DNA of 64,000 nucleotides from Spiroplasma alleghenense. GTDB lineage: Bacteria > Bacillota_I > Bacilli_A > Mycoplasmatales > Mycoplasmataceae. The notes beneath the pieces were generated by a model, which made no database searches, had not been told where the DNA came from, and saw only the letters and a program-made list of their open reading frames with translations. Position 1 is the stretch's first letter, and the number at the start of each line of letters is the position of its first letter. This document shows positions 24,820 through 36,157 of the stretch, piece after piece. The DNA lies in assembly GCF_003363775.1 (NCBI RefSeq), contig NZ_CP031376.1:1-64000 (forward strand). The letters run 5' to 3'. A program made the translations under genes and the position numbers.

Positions 24820-24837
24820 GAGTATTTTTTAATTGTG
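24805..24837 (+). promoter_or_regulatory. Alternative hairpins in the mgtA leader, possible attenuator
   Basis: AATACT (24808-24813) can pair with AGTATT (24821-24826), followed by TTTTTT (24825-24830): a weak terminator shape that straddles the leader ORF stop. CACAAT (24805-24810) can instead pair with ATTGTG (24832-24837), and the two overlap. The stems are short and AT-rich, so the call is tentative. Confidence 0.4.
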
Positions 24838-24870
24838 TTTGTGTGCTTATTTTAAGGAAAAGGAGGCAAC

Positions 24871-27552
24871 ATGCACAAAGTAGTTAAAAAAAGCAAACCA
24901 AGCAAAATCGTCTATAAAAATGATGCTCAGCTTGAAAAGTTTGCTAACCTAAATCAAGGCGAGCTATTGCAAGAATTAGAAATAGCTGGCTTTGGTTTGA
25001 GCAGAAATGAAGTCGAAGAAAAGACTGATAAATATGGTAAAAATAATTTAAAAGACATGAAATATAATTATTTTGCTGAGTTCATTAAAAACTATTTTGG
25101 ACCTTTCAATTTAATTCTTATGGGAATATGCACATATAATTTTATTGAATATGCAAGTACAAAAAGTGTTTTTGATTTAGTTGGAGCAATAATAATTACA
25201 GTTATGGTTTTGATCAGTGGAACAGTGGGTTTCGCTCAGTCAACAAAATCATTTCTTATTTCTAAAAGGCTGAGCTCTGTTGTAACAAATACCGCAACTG
25301 TGATTAGAATGGATGAAGATAGAGAACAAATTGTTAATAAGGCAAACTATCTGAAACTAGTAAAAAAATCTCGAGAAATTGATATTCAAGACTTGCTTCC
25401 AGGGGATGTTATTTATCTTTCGAGTGGTGATATGATTCCCGCAGATGTTAGAATTTTATGAAGTAAGGATTTATTCATTAATCAGTCATCTCTGACAGGA
25501 GAATCAATTCCCGTAGAGAAAAATGCTGATAATAAAGGTGAAACAATGTTGGAGTTCAACAACATATGTTTATCTGGAACAAGTGTAGTTTCAGGAACTG
25601 CGATTGCCGTCGTAATTTTTACAGGTAGCCAAACTTACTTTTCTGCAATTCATCAAATTGTAAGAGAGAAAAAAAGTTTAAATAGTTTTGAAAAAGGGAT
25701 TCGTAAAGTAACAATTATGTTGATGTGCTTTATGCTAATAATGGTACCAATTGTTATCCTAGTTATGGGTGTAAGTAAAGGTCAGTGAACCGAAGGTTCT
25801 TTATTAGCGATTGCGGTTGCGGTTGGACTAACTCCAGAAATGCTCCCGGTAATTGTAAACGCCAATCTATCTCGAGGAGCCAATCAACTAAGTAAACATA
25901 AAGTTGTTATTAAAAATACCAGTTCAGTTCAGAACTTGGGTGCGATGGATGTTTTGTGTACTGATAAGACCGGTACATTAACAAATGATAAAATTGAGTT
26001 AACAAAAATTCATACTCTGGATAACAAATCAAGTGACGATGTTTTAAAACTCTTGTACCTAAATAGTTATTTTCAAACAGGTTTAAAAAATCCAATGGAC
26101 AATGCTGTTTTGGATTATGTTATGGAAGGTAACAAAATTTCGATTAAGAATAAATTTCAAAAATATGATGAAATTCCTTTTGACTTTAACCGAAGAAAAT
26201 TGACAATAATTGTTAACGATGAAAAAAATAATAAAAAAATAATTTGTAAAGGTGCAGTAGAAGAAATTGTTAAAGTTTGTACTAAGGTATATTACCAAGG
26301 AAAAGTTGTCGATTTAGATGAAGAAAAATTAAGACAAATTTTAGGAACTGCAAGCAAAGCGAATAAAGAAGGATTGAGAACAATTGGTGTAGCTTATCGT
26401 GATGAACAAGATCTTCAAAAAGAAAGTTATACTGAGAAAGACGAGAAAGATTTAATCTTTTATGGATTTGCGAGTTTCTTGGATGCTCCAAAACCTTCGG
26501 CATCAAAAATGATTAAATTACTAAAAGATAACGGAGTAGATTTAAAAATTCTAACCGGAGACAATGAAGAAATTACCAAAACAATTTGTAAAAGAGTAGG
26601 TTTGAAAATCAAAGGGATTCTATCCGGAGCAGAAATGGAAAAAATGACCGAATTACAATTAAAAACAGCGGTTGAAAGAACGAATGTTTTTGTTAAATTA
26701 AACCCATTGCAAAAAGTTAAAATCATTGAGGTTTTAAAAAGCAATGATCACATTGTTGGTTTCATGGGTGATGGAATTAATGATGCACCAGTTTTAAGAC
26801 AAAGTGATGTGGCAATATCAGTTCACAATGCAACTGATATTGCAAAAGAAGCTAGTGATATTATTCTTTTAGAAAAATCACTTTTAGTTTTAGAAAAAGG
26901 AATTATCCAAGGACGTAAAATTTTTGGTAATATTTTGAAATATATCAAAATTACCGCATCATCAAACTTTGGTAATGCAGCCAGTGTTGTTATTGGAGCT
27001 GCTTGACTTCCTTTTCAACCAATGATGCCAGTACAAATTTTATTCCAAAATTTAATTTACGATTTTTCACAATTTGCTCTAGCATATGACAAAGTAGATA
27101 AGGAATTCTTGCGAACGCCGCAAAGATGAAATGCCAAGGACATGGTTCCGTTTATCTTGTTTAATGGTCCTGTAAGTAGTATTTTTGACTTAATAACTTT
27201 TGCTATTTTAGCATATGGATATAACTACAATGATACTTCAAAAATGCAAATGTTTAACGCTGGATGATTCATGGTTGGATTAGCAACACAATCATTGGTA
27301 GTTCAAATTATGAGAACTGAAAAATTACCTTTTGTTCAATCAAAAGCAGTTTGACAATTGAACGCCTTCACGGTTTTCACTTGCATTACAGCGATAGCAA
27401 TTCCTTACATTCCTCATGTAAATACAGGATTAGGAATGGTGCACCCAGGCTACACATTTATACCAATAGTAATTGGATTATTAATTATGTACCTAGTTGT
27501 TGCTCAGCTGGTAAAAATGCTTTATATCAAATTATTCAAAAAATGGTTATAA
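24871..27552 (+). CDS. mgtA: Magnesium-translocating P-type ATPase
   Basis: Membrane pump that imports Mg2+ using ATP. The 893-residue product (starting behind AAAAGGAGG) has the MgtA/MgtB-specific TM4 motif LTPEMLPVIVNANLSRGA. The phosphorylation loop CTDKTGTLTN (Asp about 374), the ATP-binding and hinge motifs (TGDNEE, GDGINDAP) and about ten membrane segments are also present. Six or more UGA Trp codons split the frame under the standard code. It stands alone, after a 150-base leader that holds a short ORF. A terminator follows. Confidence 0.94.
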
Positions 27553-27578
27553 AAAACCGGTTTCAAACCGGTTTTTTT
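27551..27578 (+). terminator. Rho-independent terminator after mgtA
   Basis: AAAACCGG and CCGGTTTT around a TTTCAAA loop, then a T run. Confidence 0.9.
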
Positions 27579-27581
27579 GTT

Positions 27582-27587
27582 TATAAT
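27582..27587 (+). promoter_or_regulatory. Promoter -10 of rplI-dnaB
   Basis: TATAAT 21 bases before the rplI ATG, right after the mgtA terminator; no obvious -35. Confidence 0.5.
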
Positions 27588-27608
27588 ATAAGGTAATGGA
27601 GGTGGATT

Positions 27609-28055
27609 ATGAAAGTTATTTTACTAAAAGATGTTAAAAATTATGGTAAAAAAGATGAGATCGTTGATGTCTCGGATGGTTATGCAACCAACTATTTAAT
27701 CCCGAAAAAACTAGCAATTAAAGCCAGCCAAGATAGTGTTAACTATTTAAAAGGAAAAATTGATAAAAGAAATGTAGAAACCGAATCACAACGTCAAGAG
27801 ACTTTATATTTAAAATCCCAAATTGAAAAAATTACTTTGAACTTCAAGTTAGCAGTAAAAGATGGTAAAGCGTTTGGTTCTGTATCTCAGGCACAAATTG
27901 AAGAAAAAATGTTAAAAGAATATAATATTAAAATAGATAAAAGAAAATTTTTAAAACACGAGAATTTGAACCAAATTGGGCTTTTCTACATTAAAACAAA
28001 ACTGGATTTTAATATTGAAGCTACAATTAATGTAAAAATAGAAAGTAAAGAATAA
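27609..28055 (+). CDS. rplI: 50S ribosomal protein L9
   Basis: Large-subunit protein near the L1 stalk. The 148-residue product shows the L9 signature (MKVILLKDVKNYGKKDEIVDVSDGYATNYLIPKKLA region; N-terminal domain), a long connecting helix, and a C-terminal domain with DGKAFGSVSQAQI. The ribosome site GGAGGTGG is strong. TAATG overlap couples it to dnaB. rplI-dnaB is the order in many Firmicutes. Confidence 0.96.
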   Translation: MKVILLKDVKNYGKKDEIVDVSDGYATNYLIPKKLAIKASQDSVNYLKGKIDKRNVETESQRQETLYLKSQIEKITLNFKLAVKDGKAFGSVSQAQIEEKMLKEYNIKIDKRKFLKHENLNQIGLFYIKTKLDFNIEATINVKIESKE

Positions 28056-29389
28056 TGAGCACTAACTTAAAAAATCAGAAAAATATAATCGAAGATGCTG
28101 AAAGAATGGTCTTAGCAATCGCAATTCATTCTGCCAAGGCGAGCTATGAAGTTGTAAGTAAACTTAGATCTGAGGACTTTTCTTTACAATCGCACCAATT
28201 AATTTATGATGTTATTTTAAAACAACAAGCAAGCGCTGCAGAAATTTCAGTAACCAAAATTGCTCATGACTTAGTTAAGGATAAAAATTTAGAGCGTGCT
28301 GGAGGTTTAGAATACTTAACTGAAATTTCGGGATATTTTTATACTGATGAAGGTGTCGAAGAATATATAGACATTGTTTTTAAAAACAGTATTGGTCGTC
28401 AGTTGGATTCTGCTTTAAAATATATAAAAGATTTAAGAGATCAAAATCACGGAATCGAAGAAATATTTGCAGAAGCTCAAAGCAAGATTTTAGAAATTAA
28501 AACTGACACAACTCATGATGATATCGTTCACATTTCTAGAACTATTCAAGATGTTGTTGAAAAAATTCACTTACTTGAGCAACAAGGTGAAGCCTTAACT
28601 GGTGTAACCACGGGTTTTCAAAAATTAGATAAAATCACCAACGGTTTACAACCAGGGGATTTTATTATTTTAGCAGCTCGTCCATCAATGGGAAAAACGG
28701 CTTTTGCTTTGAATATGGCTTTTAACGCCGCTCAGCGCCAAAAAGGGGTAGCGTTCTTTTCTTTGGAGATGCCAAAAGAACAACTAGTACAAAGAATTCT
28801 TGGGAGTACCACAAAAATTGAATCTTCTAAAATTAGATCTGGTTCGGGACTTACCACAGAATCTTGAAAATCAATTACAGCAGCATCTGATAAAATTAAG
28901 AAAATGAATATTGTAATTGACGACTCTCCAGGGATTAATATTTTACAAATTCAATCAAAATTAAGAAAAATGAAACGCGACTTTGATATTGATTTATGTG
29001 TTATTGATTACCTGCAATTGATTTCAACAATTGGTAACGGAGACAACCGCCAAAATGAAATTGCCACAATTTCTAGACAATTGAAAAAAATTGCCCGTGA
29101 AATTGAAATACCGATTGTGTGTTTATCTCAGCTTTCTCGTTCTGTTGAAAAAAGAGAAGACAGAACCCCAATTATGTCTGACTTAAGGGATTCAGGAGCT
29201 ATTGAACAAGATGCTGATGTTATTATGTTTTTATATCGCGAGGCATATTATGAGAAAAAATCTGGTTATGATGAAATACTAGACAATACCGAAGAAACTG
29301 ACTTAATAATTTCAAAACATCGTAATGGGGCTACAGGAGTTGTAAAACTTAATTTCCATAAAAGTTTTGGTAAATTTACTGATGTATAA
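28055..29389 (+). CDS. dnaB: Replicative DNA helicase
   Basis: Hexameric 5'-3' helicase that unwinds the fork (called DnaC in Bacillus). The 444-residue product has an N-terminal helical domain (residues about 10-120) and a RecA-like motor with Walker A ARPSMGKTAF. H2/H3 motifs follow: FFSLEMP, CVIDYLQLIS and ISRQLKKIARE...SQLSR. One UGA Trp (about residue 271). It overlaps rplI by one base. No intein was seen. Confidence 0.96.
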
Positions 29390-29405
29390 TTAATGTTTAA
29401 GTGTG

Positions 29406-29411
29406 TATAAT
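29406..29411 (+). promoter_or_regulatory. Promoter -10 of the lipoprotein gene
   Basis: TATAAT 25 bases before the ATG at 29436, and 17 bases after the dnaB stop. Confidence 0.6.
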
Positions 29412-29435
29412 AATAAAAGTAAAAGGGAGATATAT

Positions 29436-30518
29436 ATGAAAAAATTACTATCAATATTGGGTGCAGTAACACTGACGGCATCAACTAGCTTAAGTGTAAT
29501 ATCTTGTTCAATTCCTACTCAAAGAGTTGATATTTTTGTTGGTAAAAATGCGGAGTCTGATAATTTTAAAAAATTTGATGGTCCTAATCGCGCAATAAGC
29601 GCTTTAAGTGCTGACATTTTAAATGTTTTAAACTTTAAAAAGGAAATGTATCCTGACGAAGCTAAATACCAAGAACAAAAAAAATTAAGACAAAATAAAG
29701 ACGGGAAATTATTTTCTTTTGAAGAACTATTTGCTAACAACGATGCAATTTTAACCGGAGAAGCTAAAGAAGATTTTTGAAGAGAATATAACGAGCCGTT
29801 TAATACTAGTTTTTCTCAAGTAACATATGATAAAAATGAAGAAGATAGCAATTTCCAACTACTGGACTTAACTGTAATTCGTTCAATTGTTCCTGAAGGA
29901 AAAACAGATGGTGAAAAAATTAAATTTTTAAGAGCCGAAACTCCAAAAGATGATAAAGAGTTAAAAGACTTTGAAAAACACAAAGCTAATACTGCTAAAA
30001 TACTTAAATCAAGTGATTTGCCTACAGGAATAAATGACAAAATCGACCAAATGACAGGAATTGGAGCTGATCCAAAACCAGAATTAAAGTATGTTAAAAA
30101 AGAAAAAGACGACGAAGGTAAAGAACATGACATTCTTTTATATCGCTTGAAGGACGAAGAAGTTTTAACACCTTATGTTCGCGAAGTTGAAAGTAAGGAA
30201 ATTAAATTTACAACAGTTGCTGCTGATGTTGTTTATTCATTTGATGTAGACGATTTTGATTTTGAAATTATTTTTCAAGGACATGAAAATAAATATAAAA
30301 TAACTTCAAGCATTTCTGGTCTTTCAGGAGTTTTGGGTCTTACAGGGGCTCTTGCAAATAAGGAAGACAATACAGAAGGTATTAATACAAACTTCTATTG
30401 ATATTTACGTCAATACCAGTTTAATAACAACAAAATTATCGGTACTGGTTCACCAGATAAAATGGAAGGTAAATTCGACAACCTAAATATTTCAAAAATA
30501 GAATTTACAAAAATATAA
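29436..30518 (+). CDS. Lipoprotein of unknown function
   Basis: A 360-residue surface lipoprotein: basic start (KK), hydrophobic stretch, then lipobox VISC with Cys24 as the lipid anchor. The mature part is hydrophilic and acidic, rich in K/E/D, with no further membrane segment until a mildly hydrophobic glycine-rich patch near residues 290-310 (GLSGVLGLTGALANK). I do not recognise a domain. ATG 29436 follows AGGGAGA; the in-frame upstream start is ignored because it would place the promoter inside the gene. A monocistronic unit with its own promoter and terminator. Confidence 0.85.
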
Positions 30519-30530
30519 ACTATATTGACT

Positions 30531-30558
30531 AACCCCCTTTAAATCTAGGGGTTTTTTT
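30531..30558 (+). terminator. Rho-independent terminator after the lipoprotein gene
   Basis: AACCCC (30531-30536) pairs with GGGGTT (30548-30553), and TTTTTTT follows. Confidence 0.85.
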
Positions 30559-30560
30559 GA

Positions 30561-30566
30561 TATAAT
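30561..30566 (+). promoter_or_regulatory. Promoter -10 of the proline-rich repeat protein gene
   Basis: TATAAT directly after the T run of the preceding terminator, 40 bases before the start codon. Confidence 0.55.
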
Positions 30567-30605
30567 AAATATGATTTTTATTTAGTGTTAGATGAGGAGA
30601 AAAAG

Positions 30606-32405
30606 ATGAAAAAATTGCAATTAAGACAATTTAATAATTTATTTCAAGTATACGATCCAAGTCAAGAAAAAGTGATTGCTATTTTTGATTCTGAGCAAGC
30701 TGCTAGAAATTTCATTATTAATGAAATTGAAGATCAAAATCTAATTTTAAGCTCTTCAAACCCCCAAATGGGACCTAACAACTTTATGACTCCACCACCA
30801 ATGGGACCTAACAACTTTATGACTCCACCACCAATGGGACCTAACAACTTTATGACTCCACCACCAATGATGCCTTGAAATGGTGCTCAACCATCGATAG
30901 GTCAACCATTAGGTCAAAACTGTCAACAGCATCAAGTTCAACAATGTTCAACGTGTTCGCAAAGTTCTCATGTGGTAAACAATTTGAGTCAAAACGATGG
31001 CAACTCTTTAAATATGATTTCTGGACTAAGCAACATGATGAACTCAATGATTACTGGATTTGGTTCAATGATGACAACAATGTCAAAAAATAATAGCACA
31101 GATAATAGTCCAAAAAAAGAGGAAAAAAGTCTTGACCCTGATGAGTTGATTAGAAAATTAGATGAAAGAGAAAGAATGAAAAAACTTGATATTCATCTTT
31201 ATGAGGCTGAAAAAAGACGTCAATATGATGACAATTTTTATCATTCAAGAAGAGAAAACAGATATTTTGATTATGAACAACCTCAATATGAAAAACGTCG
31301 TGAAGATAAAATTAAACCTATTTTAGAAGAAATAGTTGCTGAACCAAAAATAGCTGAAAAAATACAAGAACCTCAACAACCACCTGTATATCAATCTGTA
31401 CAAGTTGTCCAACCAAATCAACCAGTCCAACCAACACCAATAATTCAACAACCAATAATTCAACCAACACCAATAATTCAACAACAACCAATAGTTGAAG
31501 AAATAACACCAATAGTTGAAGAAATAACACCAATAGTTGAAGAAATAACCGATGAATTTGATGGTTTAGATGAGATTGAAGAAATTGTTGAAGAAAAGCA
31601 GAATTTAGTAAACGATTCACAACAAGATATTTTGATTGCAGAAGAAACCAGTTCGGGAGCTAGATTGAGAAATAAATCCGATCATGATAACACAAGTCAT
31701 GTCGATGAAGACATTTATAAACTATCTGATATGGAAGACTCTCAAGAGGTTGACTTTAATGACTACACATCTTCATTTAACTTTGAAATTTCAGAGTTTA
31801 AAGATAATGGCGGAGCCTTCATTAAGAAAAGTGGTAAAAAGGGTAAATTGGCCAATATTGATGATAAGAGTCTTGGAGAAACCAGCGCCTATGAAAATCT
31901 TGAGATTTTAAATACTCCAAGCAAAAGAGTAATTGCAGATGATCAGTTGGTTAAAGTTGATTATACAAAAACAATTAAAAACGATAATTTCGGTAAAAAC
32001 TTAAGAAAAGTTTTATCAGAACCTATAATAATTGAACCAACAGTTGAATTAGACAACACAATGGATAATTTAAATGGTGCTCTAGCTTTTGAGTTACAAA
32101 GAAGCCTGGACAAAAATAAAGCTATCGATAACAACCAAACTGTGGAAGTAACTTCTATGTTGGTTGGAGAAAAATTAAATGAATCTAATTATAAAGATGA
32201 TGGTTCAGTGCTAGATTTAGGACCAGAGGCTGATTCGATTGAATTTGTTGAGGACGCAACAATTGAACAAGAAGAGGCTTCGAAAGACAAAAAAGCTGAT
32301 CAACCAAAACTATCAAAAGTTGAACAAAAATTAGCAAAAAAAGAAGCGGCACAAGAAAAAAAAGATGAAAAACGTCGATTAAAATTAGAAAAAAAATGAA
32401 AATAA
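30606..32405 (+). CDS. Proline-rich tandem-repeat protein of unknown function
   Basis: A 599-residue hydrophilic protein without signal peptide or membrane segment. Order: a compact N-terminal module (about residues 1-45, KLQLRQFNNLFQVYDPSQEK); three identical 11-residue repeats MGPNNFMTPPP (55-87); a Cys/Gln patch (CQQHQVQQCSTC); a charged region; a Pro/Gln stretch with PTPIIQQ units; three PIVEEIT repeats (295-315); a long acidic region; and a lysine-rich end. Proline-rich plus acidic layout recalls cytoskeletal or attachment-organelle proteins of other mollicutes, but I see no homolog. ATG 30606 follows GAGGAGA. Two UGA Trp codons (about residue 91 and near the end). Confidence 0.85.
30768..30866 (+). 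repeat. Three perfect 33-base tandem repeats
   Basis: Units 30768-30800, 30801-30833 and 30834-30866 are identical and encode MGPNNFMTPPP three times. In-phase (33 is a multiple of 3), so copy number can change without breaking the frame. Confidence 0.97.
31488..31550 (+). repeat. Three 21-base tandem repeats
   Basis: Units at 31488, 31509 and 31530 encode PIVEEIT three times; only the last base of the third unit differs. Preceded by less regular PTPIIQQ-coding repeats (about 31433-31487). Confidence 0.9.
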
Positions 32406-32427
32406 TCATTCAAGATTATTTTTTTTA
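32399..32427 (+). terminator. Rho-independent terminator after the proline-rich gene
   Basis: AAAATAATC (32399-32407) with GATTATTTT (32414-32422), loop ATTCAA, followed by T. It overlaps the TAA stop. Confidence 0.8.
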
Positions 32428-32441
32428 TTTAAGGAGTAATT

Positions 32442-33119
32442 ATGTATCCAATAAAATACATGGACGGATGAAGTGATTTCTTTGAAGAAATTCAGAAGAA
32501 ACCATTTTTCATAGAATTAATTAAATTTTTACAAACAGAGTATGAAAATGAAACAGTTTTTCCGCCAAAAGAAGATGTCTTTAGGATTTTTACTCTTGTG
32601 CAACCTTGAGATATTAGTGTAATAATAATCGGACAAGACCCCTATCATAAAGCCGGACTTGCAAACGGAATTGCCTTTAGTTGCAAAAATAACCAAAAAA
32701 TTCCTGCCAGTTTGAGAAATATTTTTAAAGAGCTAAAAAGCGATTTAGATATTGATCATTTTGCCAACCTAGATTTAGAAAATTGAGTTAAACAAGGTGT
32801 TTTTTTAATAAATTCAATAATGACGGTTAGAGAGAAAAAACCAGCCAGCCACAAAAACATTGGCTGAGAGGAATTTACTGAAGAGGTTCTTTATTTTATA
32901 AATAAAAAAAGCGAAAAAATTATTTATTGTTTATGAGGAAATTTCGCTAAAAGAATATATAATAAAATAAGGTATAATTTTACAAATAAAGCAATAGCAA
33001 TTCATTCTGGTCATCCGTCACCATTTAGTTATCATTTATTCAAAAACACTAATCCCTTTAGCAAAATAAATGAAAAATTATCTGAAATTGGCAAAAATCC
33101 AATAGCTTGGGATAAGTAA
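32442..33119 (+). CDS. ung: Uracil-DNA glycosylase
   Basis: Removes uracil from DNA as the first step of base-excision repair. The 225-residue product has the family-1 catalytic motif GQDPYH (about residues 64-69) and the DNA-minor-groove loop HPSPFS (about 193-198). UGA Trp codons are frequent (seven or more), which hides the gene from standard-code scans. ATG 32442 follows AAGGAG. It lies just after the previous gene's terminator and 21 bases before the ECF gene. Confidence 0.94.
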
Positions 33120-33140
33120 AATTATGAGAGGAAAAGACAG

Positions 33141-34049
33141 ATGAAAGAAATAAGCACTTGATTATTAACTGGTAATAACCTTGCTATCGTTGCATCGATT
33201 GGTTTGGGAATTATTTCTTCGTTATACATAATTTATAATGTTTGTTCGTTTTATATTCTAAAAGAGCGATATCACGGAATCAGATTTACTACAAAAAACA
33301 TTGCTTACATTACAATGTTTACGGCAGTAAGTGTTAGTGTAACGGTTGTAATTTCGTTGACAATTCCAGTAACGGTTTTCCCACCAATTAGGATTGCGAT
33401 TGAAGGGGTAATGGTAAAAATAGTTGGATTAATTTTTGGCCCAATTGTAGGATTAATTGTGGGTCTAATTACTGAAATACTAGTAATGCTAATGGTGCCA
33501 TCTTTTATTCACCCGGCTTTTATTATTGTTATTTGTGCTTATGGTTTTATTTCTGGAGTTGGATTAAGCTTTAAAAGACTTTCTGAAAAAAATAATTGAG
33601 TAATTATGATGCTAATCACAGTATTTTTATCAATTTTACTTTTATTTTTTATAACAATAATTTCTTTTTATCCAGATAAAATTCCTTTCTTAAGTATGCA
33701 ATTAAGCAGTTTTAGTTTTAACTTAATATTTGGAGTTGGGATCGGAATCACACTAATCGGTATATGGGCGTTTTATGTCACGCTAAGTGTAAAAAAGAAA
33801 CATAAGTTGCTCAATCAAATATTACCAGTGATTTTAATTGCAATCGCATGTGAATATATTTCAACTACAATAATTTCTGCTTGAGGAGATACAGGATTTT
33901 TAATTTTAGACAAATCACCTGAATCGGGAGGTTATATTTTAAACGTAATCCTTAGATTAATTCAAGCCCCACTTAAAATAATAATTAACACAGCGATATT
34001 GTACTTCACTTATATGGCGGTGTCCCCATTAATTAAAAATGACCGCTAA
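33141..34049 (+). CDS. ECF transporter S component (FolT-like)
   Basis: Substrate-binding membrane subunit of an energy-coupling factor vitamin transporter. The 302-residue product has an extra N-terminal membrane segment (about residues 12-35) and then the S-component core with IRIAIEGVMVKIVGLIFGPI and VGLITEIL, a pattern typical of folate-type (FolT) S components. It has about six to eight membrane segments in all. The EcfA/EcfT energizing genes are not in the window. The substrate is not certain. Start ATG 33141 follows GAGAGG, and UGA Trp codons are used. Confidence 0.85.
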
Positions 34050-34076
34050 AATTTAGATTTAAAGCGAGGGATAATA

Positions 34077-35405
34077 ATGAAAATTTTTAATTCTTTATTT
34101 GATAATTATTCAATATTTGATAATAAAAAAGCTAAAGTATATTGTTGTGGACCAACTGTTTATGACAATATCCATATTGGAAACGCTCGCCCGATCATCA
34201 CAACAGATGTTTTGGTGAGATTTTTAGAATTCCTAGAAGTTGAGGTTGACTATCTTCAAAACATAACAGATATTGATGATAAGATTATTTCTAAGGCAAA
34301 AGCAGAAAATAAAAAAGAAAGCGAAATAACTGATAGATATATCGATGATTATCTAAGAGATTTAAAAAATCTTAATATCAGAAAACCAAATAAAATAATT
34401 CCAATCAGTGAGAAAATGAATTCAATAATTGATTATATTGAGGAAATGGTAGATAAAGGCATTGCATATGAAAGCAACGGTGATGTTTATTTTGATGTTC
34501 AAGGAATAAAAAAATATGGAGAACTATCAAATCGTAAAATAGAAGAGTTAATTTCTGGAGCTCGAGTAGAAATTAATCAAAATAAGAAAAATCCTTTAGA
34601 TTTCACTTTGTGAAAAAAAACTAGTGAAGGTCAATTCTGGGTAACAACATGAAGTTCTGGGAGACCGGGATGGCATACAGAATGTGTAGCTTTAATAAAA
34701 GAATATTTTAACAGTCAAATTGATTTTCATATCGGGGGAATTGATTTAAAATTTCCTCATCACGAAAATGAAAGAGCTCAGTTTCTGGGAACAGATCGCA
34801 AGGAACTTTCTAAAATTTGAGTACATAATGGTCACTTAGAGTTCAATAAGCAAAAAATGTCTAAATCAATTGGTAATATGATTTTGGTGAATGATTTTAT
34901 CAATCAAAATGATGCCAATACTTTAAGATATTTGCTTTTGACAACACATTACAAGCAACCATTAGATTTTAGCGAGGATCTAGTTGGTCAATCTAAAAAA
35001 GCAATTTTAAAAATTGATAATTTAATTAAAAAGGTTCAGCTAAAAATTGCTTTAAAAGAAATTACAAAGACAACCGAACGTGAACTTGATGAAAATTATA
35101 ATATCATAAATTATTTGAAAAAATTTACAGAGATAATGGAAGATGATTTAAACACACCAGTGGTAATCACTTTGATTGAAAGTATGGTTAAAGAAATAAA
35201 TAAACAAGCTGATAGCAAAAAAGTTAATGGTGTAATTGATGATTTAATCACTATTTTACAAGTTCTAGGCTTTGACTTTGAAATGAAGGAATTTGATAAT
35301 GAAACAATTAAGCAAATTCATAACTGAAAAGAACTTTTGGAACAAAAAAAATATGAAGAAGCTGATAAAATTCGTGAAGCATTAGTCAAGAAAAAGATAA
35401 TCTAG
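34077..35405 (+). CDS. cysS: Cysteinyl-tRNA synthetase
   Basis: Class I synthetase that charges tRNA-Cys. The 442-residue product has CCGPTVYD with the zinc-binding Cys, the HIGNARP signature (about residues 37-43), WHTECVAL and HHENERAQ zinc ligands and the KMSKSIGN loop. Starts 27 bases after the ECF gene; ribosome site GCGAGGG. The next genes (rlmB, sigH-like, rpmG, secE, nusG) continue the Bacillus order. Confidence 0.97.
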
Positions 35406-35414
35406 GAGGTCAAG

Positions 35415-36143
35415 ATGAACAATAACTATATTTATGGCAAAAATGCTGTTACAGAATTTGTTGAAAATTTTCCTGATCGAGTAGTTAGGGTATTTGTTAC
35501 CAGTTCTGAAAATGCCAGCAATTTGAAGGGCAAGGTTAAAGAAATTAAAATTGTAGAAAAAGAGTATTTGGATAAAATTTTAAACACAAAAAATCTCACT
35601 CATCAAAATATCGTGTTAGAATACAAACAGTTTAATTACAGGCCCTTCAAAGAATTGTCTACTAAGAACAAGGACAACTCTAGAGCGTTTTATTTAATTT
35701 TGGACCAGATTCACGACCCATATAATTTCGGAGCAATAATTCGTTCCGCGGTATTAATGGGAGTTGACGCAATTATAATTTTAGACCATCGACAGGTTGA
35801 GGTCACCCCAACAGTAATAAAGGCTTCGGGGGGCACCGCCTTTTATATTGATATTTGTAGAGTAACAAATTTAGCAAATGCAATAAAACTTTTGAAGGAA
35901 GAAGGATTTTGAATTTACTCTTCAAATTTAAATGAGGAGTCTCAAGAATTCTCAAAGGTTTCTTTTGATACAAAAACCACGTTAATTTTAGGAAATGAAA
36001 ATAAAGGAGTGGGTGACAAAATTACTAAAATTAGTGATGTAAATATTCATATCCCAACATTAAAGGTGATTGATTCACTTAATGTTTCGGTCGCCGCAGG
36101 AATTTTAATATTTAATATTGCAAGACAATTGCAAAAAATTTAA
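35415..36143 (+). CDS. rlmB: 23S rRNA 2'-O-methyltransferase RlmB/TrmH family
   Basis: SPOUT methyltransferase that modifies rRNA at a ribose (G2251 in E. coli). The 242-residue product has an N-terminal substrate-binding domain starting YIYGKNAVTEFV. The SPOUT motifs follow: motif 1 DQIHDPYNFGAIIRSA, motif 2 ILGNENKGVG, and motif 3 IPTLKVIDSLNVSVAAGI. These are the knot-forming residues of the family. One UGA Trp (about residue 166). ATG 35415 follows GGAGGTC. The Mini-RNase III gene that lies between cysS and rlmB in Bacillus is absent. Confidence 0.93.
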
Positions 36144-36157
36144 GTCTTTAAGAAATT

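Noticed and set aside
24685-24870. M-box (Mg2+) riboswitch upstream of mgtA
   Set aside because: The leader is about the right length, but I saw none of the conserved M-box sequence blocks; a short ORF fills most of it.
31318-31620. Minus-strand leucine-rich ORF in the proline-rich gene
   Set aside because: It is the reverse of the CCAACA/CAACAA repeats; low complexity and no ribosome site.
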